From JANLTP01 sp031363055 (GTDB lineage: Bacteria > Pseudomonadota > Gammaproteobacteria > Burkholderiales > Burkholderiaceae_E), in NCBI GenBank assembly GCA_031363055.1, contig JANLTP010000128.1, positions 1 through 64,000 on the forward strand: DNA of 64,000 nucleotides, read 5' to 3'. The position numbers and the translations under genes were made by a program. Numbering within the stretch: the stretch's first letter is position 1; every line of letters starts with the position of its first letter. The notes beneath the pieces are model-generated. The model was not told the origin of the DNA. It made no database searches and worked only from the letters and a program-made list of their open reading frames with translations. Below are positions 9,914 to 19,132 of this stretch, in pieces.

Positions 9914-10281
9914 CGTACCAACGGTGGCAGCAGTCTTCGCAGGGTTGCGGGCACCAGCGGTTTTTGGAAATAGTGATCAACTACCGCAAACGTATTCGCA
10001 ACCCGTGACTGTCGGGTATCCCAACCGGTCACGGCGATCAGAATGATGTCGTCCTTGTATCGCTCTCGCAAAATGGTTGCGAGCTCGTAGCCGTCAATGC
10101 CAGGCATACCAATGTCCAGCAAGACACAATGTGGGTGGTACTGCTCGATCAAGACGAGTGCTTGCGCACCGTCCTTTGCGGTCAGCACCGAATAGCCATC
10201 CAGCGAAAGCAGCGTTGCTATCGCTTGCGCACTATCCTCGTCGTCATCGACCACCACCACCTTGACCTCGTCCTCAGCCAT
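9910..10281 (-). CDS. Single-domain response regulator (receiver only)
   Basis: A 123-residue CheY-like receiver. The acidic pair is in VVVDDDEDS, the phospho-acceptor Asp in CVLLDIGMPGIDG, the switch Thr in AVTGWDT and the conserved Lys in FQKPLVP. No output domain follows, so it must act by protein contact or as a phosphate shuttle. Its end overlaps that of the convergent ferritin-like gene by 4 bp. No kinase lies beside it, making it one of two orphan receivers in this region. A possible partner is the multi-PAS hybrid kinase or the CHASE3 kinase nearby. Confidence 0.9.
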   Translation of the reverse strand: MAEDEVKVVVVDDDEDSAQAIATLLSLDGYSVLTAKDGAQALVLIEQYHPHCVLLDIGMPGIDGYELATILRERYKDDIILIAVTGWDTRQSRVANTFAVVDHYFQKPLVPATLRRLLPPLVR

Positions 10282-10359
10282 CGAAAACCCTGAACTGCGT
10301 TATGAAAGCGGAATTATAGTGCAGTGTCTCGTGCCAGCGTTCGGCAACCTGTCCCTTGA

Positions 10360-10395
10360 CTTCACCCATAACTTCACCCATAACCTCATCCCTAA
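10360..10395. repeat. Tandem 12-bp repeat before a lipoprotein gene
   Basis: The unit CTTCACCCATAA occurs twice without change at 10360-10383 and is followed by a degenerate third copy. It lies about 25 bp upstream of the start chosen for the DUF4136 lipoprotein, in its untranslated leader or promoter. A change in copy number would alter leader spacing. No function is established. Confidence 0.6.
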
Positions 10396-10420
10396 CCTTA
10401 CCCAGAAGCGGGGCCCAAGA

Positions 10421-11083
10421 ATGTTCAATAGATCATCCCTTTTAATGACCATCGTGCTGGCCGCCTCTACCTTCGCAACGGGCTGCGCAACACAATTGAC
10501 TACTCAGGTAACGGCGTTCCATCAACTCGAGGCAACGCCACAGCCGCTGGCTGGCAAGTCCTTCAAATTGCTGCCGACCGTTGAACAGTCGAACAGTCTG
10601 GAGTTTCGCACTTATTCACGCACTATCGACGCCGCACTGGTGAATGCAGGACTCATCGAAGCTGTCAACGCTAACGCCGACTTGATTGTGGCCATCTCCT
10701 ATGGTGTTTCTCCTGCCTCCCCGGATGCATCGCCTCGCTCGGGTGCCGGCGTTGGTATTGGCTCCGGTGTCGGCCTGGGCGGCGGCGGAATCTCCATTGG
10801 TGTCGGTTTTCCGTTGGCGATTCTCTCAGGTGCCGGTGCGACCCCGAACTATCGTCGCGAACTGAAAGTAGTCATCGATCGGGCACCCAGTTCGAGCGCT
10901 CCTTCAGGCACGACCACTGTGAATCGAGTCTACGAAGCAACTGCCGTCAGCGAAGGCAAAGCCGCTTCAATTTCACCCGTTTTGCCGGCCATGCTGCAGG
11001 CGCTGTTCACCGACTTTCCCGGTAAAACCGGCCAGACACAGGTGATCCGAGTGGACTGCCCGGAAAACAAGCTCGACTGTTGA
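10421..11083 (+). CDS. DUF4136-type outer-membrane lipoprotein
   Basis: A 220-residue lipoprotein. The start at 10421 (MFNRSSLL) gives a proper lipoprotein signal with the lipobox FATGC and Cys22. The longer open frame from 10262 has no signal and runs through the tandem repeat. The mature protein has the alternating pattern of DUF4136 proteins (conserved F.....YR.ID.ALV.AG) and a long Gly-rich stretch (about residues 106-135) typical of these small envelope proteins. The role of the family is unknown. The gene converges on the phospholipase-D-type lipoprotein gene 22 bp away. Confidence 0.78.
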   Translation: MFNRSSLLMTIVLAASTFATGCATQLTTQVTAFHQLEATPQPLAGKSFKLLPTVEQSNSLEFRTYSRTIDAALVNAGLIEAVNANADLIVAISYGVSPASPDASPRSGAGVGIGSGVGLGGGGISIGVGFPLAILSGAGATPNYRRELKVVIDRAPSSSAPSGTTTVNRVYEATAVSEGKAASISPVLPAMLQALFTDFPGKTGQTQVIRVDCPENKLDC

Positions 11084-11105
11084 GCATTCAGCTCGGCGGG
11101 TCCGT

Positions 11106-12485
11106 TCAGAGCCAATACTGCCATATCCGGCTCAGTGATTCCTTGAGTCGTTGCGCAAGCGGTCTTTGCTGCCAGCGTTCAAGCGTGAGTTCGTGCGATT
11201 GTGCGACATCGTCATCGAACGATTTGCGCATGCGCACACCAAATTCGGCACCCAGAACCACGGCATTGACTTCCTGATTGTGCAGAAAACTGCGCCAGTC
11301 CATATTGCTGGAACCGACCATCGACCAAACTCCGTCAATCAGCGCAGTCTTGGCATGCAGGAAGGCATTCTGGCGTTCATATAACTTGACGCCAGCGCTC
11401 AACAGTTCATCGTAGTAAGAGCTGCCTGCGTGATAAGTGAGCCGGGAATCCGAGGTCGCCGGCAGCACCAGTTTGACCTCGACGCCACGACCGACGGCCG
11501 CTTTGATCGCGCTCAACATCTGCGGGTCGGGTACAAAATAGGCAGTGGTCAGCAGGACGTCTCGCGCAGCCGCATTGATCGCCGAAATCAAGGTCGCATA
11601 AACCTGGCTGTATGACTCTTCAGGGGAACTGCCGATCGCGTGAACAATACTGCGGCCTTGCGCTGTCAGCACTGGAAAATAGTTGCGCCGACTCAAGGTG
11701 GCACCTTTCTGGGCTTCCCAGGTATCAAGGAACATCTTTTGGAACTCGGCGACCACCGGGCCATCGATCATCAAGTCAGTATCGCGCCAAGGCAGCCCGC
11801 TGACGTCCGCTTCATGGGTTCGCGCCTTGAGCGAACTGCCGGAATAGACATTACTGATGTTGATACCGCCCAGAAACACTCGCTTGCCATCGGTAACCAG
11901 CAATTTGCGATGATCCCGCTGATTCAATTCCCAGCCACGCCTCAGCTTCTTGGGGTTGATGGGATTGAATTCGAGCAAGCCGATACCCGCATCTCTGAGC
12001 CGATCAAAAAACGCGCTCGGCGTGTTCAGCGTGCCAACGCTATCGTAAATCAGATTGACCTGAACGCCCTGGCGCTGCTTCTCTATCAACACATCCGCAA
12101 ATCGCCGACCCACATCATCGTCTTCAAGGATATAGGTTTCCATGTTGATGTGATCTTGCGCGGCTTGAATCGCCGCGAACATGGCCTGGTAGGTGCTGGG
12201 CCCATCCTGAAGCAACTGCACCGCATTGCCGGCAATCAACGGACTGTCCGAGATCGCTTGCTCGAAAGCTAGATGGCGCTCCAGTAGATCGGTCTGCCGA
12301 CCCTTATCGCGCAGACCGAGCAGAATTTCCTGACTTCGTTTCGCTGACAAAGGTCCACGCGAGCTCTTGATTCGCGGCTCTGATGGCTGGCCTGTTGTGT
12401 CGCTCGACACAGTCGGCAGCGTCGAACAGGCGCCGAGCAATACGCAGCACAACAGGACCAACAAACGAGTCAATTGACAACTCAT
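11106..12485 (-). CDS. Phospholipase D-family lipoprotein, cardiolipin synthase-like
   Basis: A 459-residue member of the phospholipase D superfamily. It carries two HKD motifs, HRKLLVTDG and HAKTALIDG, each followed by GG or GSSN as usual for cardiolipin synthases. These condense phosphatidyl groups at the membrane. The N-terminus is a lipoprotein signal ending LLGACS (Cys20), so the enzyme is probably tethered to the outside of a membrane. A role as cardiolipin synthase is likely but not certain, since other PLD-type lipoproteins exist. It starts 8 bp after the stop of the CHASE3 kinase gene, so the two are likely cotranscribed. Confidence 0.87.
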   Translation of the reverse strand: MSCQLTRLLVLLCCVLLGACSTLPTVSSDTTGQPSEPRIKSSRGPLSAKRSQEILLGLRDKGRQTDLLERHLAFEQAISDSPLIAGNAVQLLQDGPSTYQAMFAAIQAAQDHINMETYILEDDDVGRRFADVLIEKQRQGVQVNLIYDSVGTLNTPSAFFDRLRDAGIGLLEFNPINPKKLRRGWELNQRDHRKLLVTDGKRVFLGGINISNVYSGSSLKARTHEADVSGLPWRDTDLMIDGPVVAEFQKMFLDTWEAQKGATLSRRNYFPVLTAQGRSIVHAIGSSPEESYSQVYATLISAINAAARDVLLTTAYFVPDPQMLSAIKAAVGRGVEVKLVLPATSDSRLTYHAGSSYYDELLSAGVKLYERQNAFLHAKTALIDGVWSMVGSSNMDWRSFLHNQEVNAVVLGAEFGVRMRKSFDDDVAQSHELTLERWQQRPLAQRLKESLSRIWQYWL

Positions 12486-12493
12486 TTCAGGCG

Positions 12494-13894
12494 TTACGCC
12501 GTTTCAGTGGCCGCTGGTTGCGCGCTCAACGGAACCCAGGCGACGATTCGTGTGCCGTTATTCGGCTTCGAGTCAATTTGCATCTCGCCGCCTTCGGTCT
12601 CCACCCGAAAGCGCATCCCGGTCAAGCCGTGGGTGCTCGAGCGCCGGTCCATGACGTTAAAGCCTCGACCGTTATCGGCCACCGAGATCCACGCGCGATC
12701 GCTTTCGGAACGCAGACTGATCCTCACTTCGGTTGCGCCGGCATATTTTGAAATATTCGTGAGCGACTCCTGAATCATTCGGTAGATCGTGATCTGTACT
12801 GCCTCGGTCACCGCCACTGGCGATAACTCGTCAAACACCCGAATACCGCTGCGTGCAGAAAATTCACGTATCTGGATCTCGAGCGCCGCCACCAAGCCCA
12901 GATTGCTGAGCGATGAGGGCCGCAGACTCTCGATAATCTCGCGCTTTAACGCAATGCCCAAATTAACGGTCTCGTTCAAGTGCGCGATCCGGGATTCAAC
13001 GTCCGGTGTCATCGCGCCGATGGCCCGCTTCAGGCGCGCAATATCGAGTTTGGCGGCGGTTAGCAGGGCACCCAATTCGTCATGCAATTCGCGCGATAGT
13101 TTGCCACGCTCGTCCTCGCGCGCTGACTGCAAGTGTTTGGCCAGATCGGTGAGTTCGGCGGTCCGGCTGGTCACCTCGGTTTCGAGCAAATCGCGCTCGT
13201 TCTGTACTACATCGGAATGTCGTTGTTGCTGACGATCGGTCAGGTTGACTTGTCGCAGAAACAGCAGGATCGCCAGGACGCCAAGGCCGGTCATGACGTT
13301 AAATCCGATCCGTGTTCGGCGCAAGGTGTCAAAGATGTCCTGGCGCTCGCGGACGACCCGTTCAGACTCAATAGCCAGCAACTTTTCCGACAATGTTCGG
13401 ATGGTTTCCATACTTCGATTGCCATCCCCTGTCTGAATCAAGGCCTTCCAGGCGTCGTGATTGCCGACATCGAAAAAATTGATCGAATCGGCTAGTCCGG
13501 ATTGCTTCGCCTTGATCTGGACCTTGATATCGGCGATGACCGGCAACGCCTCGGCGTCGTCGCCGTAATAATTCGTGATCCATTTGATTGATTGGTCAAT
13601 ATTGACGAAGGCGTCCTGATACGGCTTCAGATATTGCCGGTTGGCCGTCAGCAAATATCCACGCTGGCCCGTCTCGGCGTCAACCAGTGAACGCCACAGG
13701 GTTTGAATGTTGGTTCGTGCTTCGCCTCGGCGTCCGAGATTTTCGAGTGCATCGCTCGATTCGCGGTAAGATACTTCGTTGATGGTTACCACGACCAAGG
13801 CGAGGAGCGCAGCGAGCAATATGGTCCACAAGCTGCGACTCCGTCGAGCCAGCATTCTCTTCACTGTCTCCAACCCATTTGTTGTTTGTTCCAT
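12494..13894 (-). CDS. CHASE3-domain sensor histidine kinase (NarX/DegS type)
   Basis: A 466-residue membrane kinase. A first membrane segment (about residues 20-40) and a second (about 196-213) enclose a periplasmic CHASE3 sensor domain (ETGQRGYLLT motif). A coiled linker leads to a HisKA_3 dimerisation domain with the acceptor His in LSRELHDELGALLTAAK. The ATPase domain shows VADNGRGF and GLTGMRFRVE. Such kinases phosphorylate NarL-type regulators, and one lies divergently 20 bp away, so the two form a natural pair. A second in-frame ATG exists at 13855. It is probably cotranscribed with the PLD lipoprotein downstream. Confidence 0.9.
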   Translation of the reverse strand: MEQTTNGLETVKRMLARRSRSLWTILLAALLALVVVTINEVSYRESSDALENLGRRGEARTNIQTLWRSLVDAETGQRGYLLTANRQYLKPYQDAFVNIDQSIKWITNYYGDDAEALPVIADIKVQIKAKQSGLADSINFFDVGNHDAWKALIQTGDGNRSMETIRTLSEKLLAIESERVVRERQDIFDTLRRTRIGFNVMTGLGVLAILLFLRQVNLTDRQQQRHSDVVQNERDLLETEVTSRTAELTDLAKHLQSAREDERGKLSRELHDELGALLTAAKLDIARLKRAIGAMTPDVESRIAHLNETVNLGIALKREIIESLRPSSLSNLGLVAALEIQIREFSARSGIRVFDELSPVAVTEAVQITIYRMIQESLTNISKYAGATEVRISLRSESDRAWISVADNGRGFNVMDRRSSTHGLTGMRFRVETEGGEMQIDSKPNNGTRIVAWVPLSAQPAATETA

Positions 13895-13914
13895 CCCAGC
13901 CTCAGGAGTTACCC
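13895..13914. promoter_or_regulatory. Very short divergent gap with shared ribosome-site palindrome
   Basis: Only 20 bp separate the starts of the CHASE3 kinase (minus) and its response regulator (plus). The quasi-palindrome CCTCAGGAG offers AGGAG to the plus-strand GTG at 13915 and GAGG to the minus-strand ATG at 13894. Both promoters must then lie inside the opposing gene unless the kinase starts at the later ATG. Confidence 0.6.
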
Positions 13915-14547
13915 GTGATCAGAGTTGCAATTGTTGACGACCACGCCATTGTCCGCGCCGGCCTGCGACAATTCCTGGCCGAGTTCATCGACCTGCGCGT
14001 CGTTGCCGAAGCCTCGAACGGCCGCGAGGCGCTCGACATCGTGCGTAATGAACTCGCCGACGTGATCCTGCTCGATATTTCGATGCCCGATCAAAGCGGC
14101 GTCGATGCTCTGGCGGCGATCAAGGCACGTGCGCCGGATTTGCCTGTATTGATTCTCAGCAGTTTTCCCGAGGAACATTATGCAATGACCTTGATTCGCC
14201 AAGGCGCGGCCGGCTATCTTCGAAAAGATTGTGATCCCGAGGAAATCGCAAAAGCCATTCGTACGGTGGCACTCGGTCGACGCTACATTACCGGCGCGCT
14301 TGCCGAACGCCTGGCAGCGGGCCTGATGAACGTCGACGACAAACCGCTTCATGAACAGCTCTCTGAGCGCGAGTTTCAGGTGTTTTTGCGATTGGCCAAA
14401 GGCGAGACAATCGGTCATATTGCTGAAAGTATTTTTCTCAGTGTCAAGACGGTATCGACTTATCGTACCCGATTGATGGAAAAAATGGCTCTCGAATCGA
14501 ATAGTGACTTGACCTACTACGCGCTCAAGAACGGCTTGATTCAATAG
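13915..14547 (+). CDS. NarL/FixJ-family response regulator
   Basis: A 210-residue two-domain regulator. The receiver has VDDH, the acceptor Asp in VILLDISMPDQSG, SSFPEE and the conserved Lys in LRKDCDP. The C-terminal LuxR-type helix-turn-helix is in LSEREFQVFLRLAKGETIGH through VKTVSTYRTRLMEKM. The GTG at 13915 is chosen because it follows CAGGAG with a 6-bp spacer and places the conserved I(R)VAIVDDH at the N-terminus. The frame is open 12 codons further up. It pairs with the divergent CHASE3 kinase. Its DNA targets are unknown. Confidence 0.92.
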   Translation: MIRVAIVDDHAIVRAGLRQFLAEFIDLRVVAEASNGREALDIVRNELADVILLDISMPDQSGVDALAAIKARAPDLPVLILSSFPEEHYAMTLIRQGAAGYLRKDCDPEEIAKAIRTVALGRRYITGALAERLAAGLMNVDDKPLHEQLSEREFQVFLRLAKGETIGHIAESIFLSVKTVSTYRTRLMEKMALESNSDLTYYALKNGLIQ

Positions 14548-14554
14548 GTTTGGT

Positions 14555-15112
14555 TTAATGAGCTCCGGGCGAATGGCCGCAACCTTTTGAGTCGCGGTTA
14601 TCGTGGGCAAGTCGCACACAATATTCGATCAGATCATCAATCTGATTCGACTTGTCGAACACCCGATCGGCGCCCAGTTTCAGACACCGATCACGCATGT
14701 CGTCAGTCGCATAATTAGTCAGAATGACGCGCTTGCCATGGTGCTTGAGTTGCATCGCTGCCCGAAGCACTCCAAGGCCGGAACCGGATTTGAGAAAAAT
14801 ATCGATGATTACCAAGTCCCAGAGGTTTGCCGGAGCATGTAGCCAAAGCCGGGCTGCCGACTCATCCGCCGCCGAGCCGACGACCAGAACGGGAGCGAGT
14901 TCTTCCAGGGTAGCCTTGAGATTATCAAGAATTACCGGACTGTCTTCCACGATGAACAGCTTCGCCGGTTCAAGTGGACATGCCTTCGGGTCAACGCACA
15001 AAGGTCCGTCGCTTCGCAATGAATTTCCGATATCGCCAGCAGTCAAGAAACAGCGACGAACCTCATTATGCGGATCTTTGGTACCCACGGGTGTAGCTTC
15101 AACTGCCGACAT
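14555..15112 (-). CDS. Single-domain response regulator with N-terminal extension
   Basis: A 185-residue protein. The first 50 residues are unlike a known domain, followed by a receiver: FIVEDSP, acceptor Asp in LVIIDIFLKSGSG, TNYAT and Lys in VFDKSNQ. The end is a short tail. There is no output domain. Convergent with the NarL-type regulator 7 bp away, and 15 bp beyond the catalase stop on the same strand, so it may be the last gene of the catalase transcript. It is a second orphan receiver in this region. Confidence 0.85.
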   Translation of the reverse strand: MSAVEATPVGTKDPHNEVRRCFLTAGDIGNSLRSDGPLCVDPKACPLEPAKLFIVEDSPVILDNLKATLEELAPVLVVGSAADESAARLWLHAPANLWDLVIIDIFLKSGSGLGVLRAAMQLKHHGKRVILTNYATDDMRDRCLKLGADRVFDKSNQIDDLIEYCVRLAHDNRDSKGCGHSPGAH

Positions 15113-15127
15113 GACGTAAGCGTTTTC

Positions 15128-17425
15128 CTACGCCGGGATCACGTCGAGATTGGCGCGTTCCCAGTGGCGGTGTTTGGCAATCGCCGCGATGAAGTCGGCC
15201 AGGAACTCCTTCGAGGCGGTGTCTGATCCAGACAGTACCACCCCAGCCTGGGGCTGCGAAACGCCCGATTGCGTCGAAGCCGTAATCCCCAGACTGCCGC
15301 CCAGCAGGGCCGCTCCGGAGGCGAGCGCCGCAATCGCCTTGCAATGCTTGTACGCTTCCAGCACAAAGAGCACGGCAGCGCCATTGCGGGCCAGCGAGGC
15401 CGCAGCGGTGCCCAGCGACGGCAGCAGTACCGCATCAAAGACGACGGACGGGGTGGTTGCGAGGCTGGCGTCGACCGCCATGGCGGTACCCTGCGCAGTC
15501 TGGACATCGCTCAGCGTAGCGGCGAGTAATTTGACTTCGATACCTGCCTTGACCAAGGCCTTGCGAATGCTCTGAACGTCGACGCCATCGATACCGTCGG
15601 CAACCAGTATCGCGACCTTGCGGGTCGCTGCCGTACCTGCGGCGGAAACATGCATGCTGAGCGCCGCTGAGGCGGTTACCTCAACATGCTCATGGCCCTT
15701 TCGATAGCCGGCCCGCAGCGTTGCTCTGAGGGCGTCCGGGGCGGCAATGCCCAGCGGCGCGCAGACCCGCTCAGCCAGGGTCACATCGACATGCGCAAGG
15801 TTATCGACCATCCTCTGGCGGATCTCCGGCGTCTCGAGCTTGGCCAACTCAAACTGAAAGGCGCTGACCAAATGGTCCTGTTCGAACGCTGACTGGCTGA
15901 TCCAGAACATTCGGGCCTGCGAGAAATGGTCATCGAAGGAGGCGCTGCGTTGACGCAGTTTCGGCGACTCGAGCAGCTCCGGAAAACTGCTGAAGCGTGG
16001 TTCCAGCGACCGGGCGCCATCGAGCCGAAATTCGGCCCCGCTAGCCAGCGTATTGGGCTCGTAAGCGACGCGGCCCGTGCCGATCAATTGCCGATGAACA
16101 CCATCGCGCTGAAAGTTATGAAAAGGGCAAACGCCCTTGTTAATCGGTATTTCATGAAAGTTCGGGCCACCCAGACGCGATAACTGGGTATCGGTATAGG
16201 AGAACAGTCGGCCTTGCAGTAACGGATCGTTTGAAAGATCGATGCCGGGTACCAAATGGCCCGGGTGAAACGCAACCTGTTCGGTTTCCGCGAAGAAATT
16301 CTCCGGGTTACGATTCAGCACCATTTTGCCGATTCGACGTACCGGCACCAGCTCTTCAGGAATCAATTTGGTCGGATCGAGCAGATCGAAAGCAAACTTG
16401 TGTTCATCGGCCTCGGGTACGATCTGAACACCGAGTTCCCACTCGGGAAAGTTACCGTGTTCGATGACCTCCCACAGATCGCGCCGGTGAAAGTCCGAGT
16501 CCTTGCCCGCCAACTTTTGCGCTTCATCCCAGGCCAGCGCGTGCACCCCGAGCTTCGGTTTCCAGTGAAACTTGACGAAGTGCGAATGCCCCTTCTCATT
16601 GATGAAGCGAAACGTATGGACACCAAAGCCTTCCATCATTCGAAAGCTGCGCGGTATGGCGCGATCCGACATGACCCACATCAGCATATGGGTTGACTCT
16701 GGCATCAAGGAGACGAAGTCCCAAAACGTATCATGTGCGCTGGCCGCCTGCGGCATTTCATGATGTGGCTCCGGTTTGACGGCATGAATGAGATCCGGAA
16801 ATTTGATGGCGTCCTGGATGAAGAAGACCGGGATATTGTTGCCCACCAGGTCGTAGTTACCTTCTTGCGTGTAAAACTTGACCGCAAAACCGCGCGCATC
16901 ACGCGCCGTATCAGCCGATCCGCGTGAGCCTGCCACGGTCGAAAAACGCACGAACACGGGCGTTTTCACGGTAGTGTCAGTCAGAAAACCGGCGCAGGTC
17001 AGATCTTCAAGCGATTCGTAGAGTTCGAAGTACCCGTGAGCACCGGCACCGCGCGCATGCACTGCGCGTTCCGGAATTCGCTCGTGATCAAAGTGCGTAA
17101 TCTTCTCGCGCAATATAAAGTCTTCAAGCAGGGTCGGGCCGCGCGGGCCAGCCTTCAGCGAGTTGTGATTGTCCTGCAGCCTGAGCCCCTGATTGGTCGT
17201 CAGGAAATCCCGTGGGCCCGCCAGCGACGACGCTAACGCCTGCTGTTTCGCATCGACGTCGTTGCCATCCAAAACGGCCGCAACGGCAGCCTCGCTGATC
17301 GGAGCCGAGACAGCCGGCGTAGTCGCGACCTTCCCGGGCGGGGGCGACCCTTCACTGGTGAAATCTCGCTGCTCTTGCGCCAGGCTCTTGGTGCCCGGCG
17401 GCACGGCGGACATTTTCTTGCTCAT
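15128..17425 (-). CDS. katE: Large-subunit catalase HPII with C-terminal DJ-1/PfpI domain
   Basis: A 765-residue clade-2 catalase that breaks down hydrogen peroxide in the cytoplasm. The distal His lies in [16 protein letters not shown] and the heme-ligand Tyr in [16 protein letters not shown]. Substrate-channel and core motifs such as [13 protein letters not shown] are intact. After about residue 600 a flavodoxin-like DJ-1/PfpI domain begins ([11 protein letters not shown]), typical of HPII enzymes. An N-terminal extension of about 75 residues is Pro/Ala-rich. The BON gene lies 75 bp upstream on the same strand. This is probably a stationary-phase or stress catalase. Confidence 0.95.
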   Translation of the reverse strand: MSKKMSAVPPGTKSLAQEQRDFTSEGSPPPGKVATTPAVSAPISEAAVAAVLDGNDVDAKQQALASSLAGPRDFLTTNQGLRLQDNHNSLKAGPRGPTLLEDFILREKITHFDHERIPERAVHARGAGAHGYFELYESLEDLTCAGFLTDTTVKTPVFVRFSTVAGSRGSADTARDARGFAVKFYTQEGNYDLVGNNIPVFFIQDAIKFPDLIHAVKPEPHHEMPQAASAHDTFWDFVSLMPESTHMLMWVMSDRAIPRSFRMMEGFGVHTFRFINEKGHSHFVKFHWKPKLGVHALAWDEAQKLAGKDSDFHRRDLWEVIEHGNFPEWELGVQIVPEADEHKFAFDLLDPTKLIPEELVPVRRIGKMVLNRNPENFFAETEQVAFHPGHLVPGIDLSNDPLLQGRLFSYTDTQLSRLGGPNFHEIPINKGVCPFHNFQRDGVHRQLIGTGRVAYEPNTLASGAEFRLDGARSLEPRFSSFPELLESPKLRQRSASFDDHFSQARMFWISQSAFEQDHLVSAFQFELAKLETPEIRQRMVDNLAHVDVTLAERVCAPLGIAAPDALRATLRAGYRKGHEHVEVTASAALSMHVSAAGTAATRKVAILVADGIDGVDVQSIRKALVKAGIEVKLLAATLSDVQTAQGTAMAVDASLATTPSVVFDAVLLPSLGTAAASLARNGAAVLFVLEAYKHCKAIAALASGAALLGGSLGITASTQSGVSQPQAGVVLSGSDTASKEFLADFIAAIAKHRHWERANLDVIPA

Positions 17426-17500
17426 CGGTTGATCCTTAAAACGAAAGACTCGGGCAAGGTCTGCGACCTTGCGCCGATTTACTTAACTTTCCTTTAATGC

Positions 17501-17812
17501 CTATTTGAGGCGCATGTCGTCCTTGACCGACTTCACGCCGCCAACGCCACGCGCCACGCTTACCGCCTGGTCCTTGGCAGCCTTGCTGCTGACAAAGCCG
17601 CTCAATTGAACAATGCCCTTGAAGGTTTCGACATTGATCTCGGCAACCTTCAGATTGGGTTCGGCCAAAATGGCCGTCTTGACCTTGGTGGTAATCAGAC
17701 TGTCATCAACATATTCGCCGGTACCCTCGCTGGTGGCGGTTGAGGCGCAGCCCATGACGGTGGCGAGAACTAGGGCTGCGAGCATTGACCAGATGTATTT
17801 TGACGTTTTCAT
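17501..17812 (-). CDS. BON-domain lipoprotein (OsmY-like)
   Basis: A 103-residue protein. The ATG at 17812 follows GAAAGG and gives a lipoprotein signal with lipobox VMGCAS. A single BON domain follows (VDDSLITTKVKTAIL through GVVGG-like ARGVGGVKSVKDDM). BON domains bind phospholipid and are common in osmotic and envelope stress proteins. The longer open frame up to 17911 has no signal and is rejected. The gene lies 75 bp upstream of the catalase gene and may be cotranscribed with it. Confidence 0.88.
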   Translation of the reverse strand: MKTSKYIWSMLAALVLATVMGCASTATSEGTGEYVDDSLITTKVKTAILAEPNLKVAEINVETFKGIVQLSGFVSSKAAKDQAVSVARGVGGVKSVKDDMRLK

Positions 17813-17989
17813 GTTTTTGCCTTTCAAGCAAGATTGAGTGGAACAGACTGCAGGGTGAAGTTGTCGAGCCGCGTTGTTGGATGCGAATCGGGGGAACAAG
17901 ATGTGATCCATTGACTGTTGAATAACGAGAAGCTTAGAGACCGAAATTATTCACGTCGGTGCGTTGGCACACATAGCGGGTACTAAAAT

Positions 17990-18154
17990 TTATTGTGCCG
18001 ACAGGGTCCTGTCCTACAGCTATTGGGCGTCTCATCGCACAGAACAGCGCGCCAAGTCGGCGCAGAATTTAATTGCTGGTCCGGACATGCTTTGTTAGTT
18101 CCAGCAAGGTCTGTGTCTCCCTCCTCTTTTGAGCCCTGCTTGCAGGGCTTTTTT
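17990..18154 (+). ncRNA. Candidate small RNA with CU-rich anti-Shine-Dalgarno segment
   Basis: The gene-free stretch 17813-18166 (354 bp) ends on the plus strand in a strong intrinsic terminator although no plus-strand gene precedes it. Just before it lies a CU-rich stretch, GTCTCCCTCCTCTTTT, complementary to a ribosome-binding site. Before that is a 7-bp stem TTGCTGG/CCAGCAA (18073-18079 with 18101-18107). Stem, CU-rich single strand, terminator is the layout of many bacterial small RNAs. A TTGGCA hexamer at 17964 with TAAAAT at 17984 is a poor promoter match (14-bp spacer), so the 5' end is a guess. Confidence 0.35.
18132..18154 (+). terminator. Intrinsic terminator on the plus strand
   Basis: Perfect 8-bp stem AGCCCTGC / GCAGGGCT with a two-base loop, followed by six T residues. 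The T run exists only on the plus strand, so it cannot serve the minus-strand transglutaminase gene whose stop is at 18167. Confidence 0.75.
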
Positions 18155-18166
18155 CTTGTCTGACAC

Positions 18167-19132
18167 TCATGCAGGCTCGTACGCCGTTTGCTGCTGAACT
18201 GGCTCAGCCGTCGGGTTGTCTGCCAGCGGCAAGCGCGTTTCGATAACAATATCCGGCGCAACTTCGCTGCTCAGTAAACCCGAAGTTGAAATTGCGAAGG
18301 TCGTCGATTCAGGTGCCGTCAGGCCCTCAGCAATATTTTCTATGGCAAAAACGTCCGCCACCGGCGCAAAACTCACGACCGATCCGAAAATCGTTGCGAA
18401 GGCAACGTCGGCGGCGTCTCGCCCCGTGCCCAATCGAATCAGGCCGGTCGGCGTCGATATTCCGGTCGGATCAAAAATGAACCAGCGATCGTTCAGATAG
18501 ACCTCGACGTAGGCGTGGAAATCCAGAGGCCCAAGTGCAGGATCTGCGCCGTAATCCATGCCGGTCACAAAGCGCGCGGGCACGTTCAATGCGCGACACA
18601 ACGCGATCATTAAGTGCGCAAAATCCCGGCAGACGCCGCGGCGATTGTTCAAGATATCCATCGCCGAATTCAACGAGGTGGTCGATCCCGGTTCGAAAGT
18701 CACGTTCTGCTGTACCCACTGCGCAACCTGATCAATACGCTCATAACCTGGTCGCAGGTGACCAAACAGTTGACGCACGAAATCGAGCATCTTGTCGGAT
18801 TCGCAGTAGCGACTCGGAATGACGTATTGCATGACATCGATCGGTATCTCCAGCGGTGATTGTTCACACAACAAATGCCTCGCCTGATGCACATGATCGA
18901 TATCAACCGTGAATTGACTCAGAATTCGCACCTCACCCTGCGCCTGAAAACGAACAAAGCGCGTGCCTTCGGCGTCGCTGTACTGGGACGCACTTGAAAC
19001 CATACCGGTGACATTCAAGCGCTCATTGAGCACGCATTGTTGCGAGGTTCTCGCGGGCAGCACGTTCAAAAGAAAGGTGCTGCGCTCATGGCATTCATAC
19101 TGCAGACGGATTTCACAGGACATTCGTTTCAT
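18167..19132 (-). CDS. Transglutaminase-like (papain-fold) family protein
   Basis: A protein of about 321 residues. The catalytic triad of the transglutaminase core is present: Cys in RRGVCRDFAHLMIALCRA, His in LDFHAYVEVYL and Asp in WFIFDPTG. The N-terminal half resembles the bacterial N-terminal region usual for this family. It has no obvious signal peptide. Bacterial members are often cysteine peptidases or of unknown role. The start at 19132 (MKRMSCEIRL) is chosen; the frame is open nine codons further. It stands alone between a putative small RNA and a divergent PRC-barrel gene. Confidence 0.87.
   Translation of the reverse strand: MKRMSCEIRLQYECHERSTFLLNVLPARTSQQCVLNERLNVTGMVSSASQYSDAEGTRFVRFQAQGEVRILSQFTVDIDHVHQARHLLCEQSPLEIPIDVMQYVIPSRYCESDKMLDFVRQLFGHLRPGYERIDQVAQWVQQNVTFEPGSTTSLNSAMDILNNRRGVCRDFAHLMIALCRALNVPARFVTGMDYGADPALGPLDFHAYVEVYLNDRWFIFDPTGISTPTGLIRLGTGRDAADVAFATIFGSVVSFAPVADVFAIENIAEGLTAPESTTFAISTSGLLSSEVAPDIVIETRLPLADNPTAEPVQQQTAYEPA

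Noticed and set aside
10262..10420. Extended N-terminus for the DUF4136 lipoprotein
   Set aside because: It crosses a tandem repeat and would place the lipobox in the middle of the protein.
17983..18261. 92-residue minus-strand frame across the terminator and transglutaminase end
   Set aside because: It overlaps the transglutaminase C-terminus in another frame and has no homology pattern.
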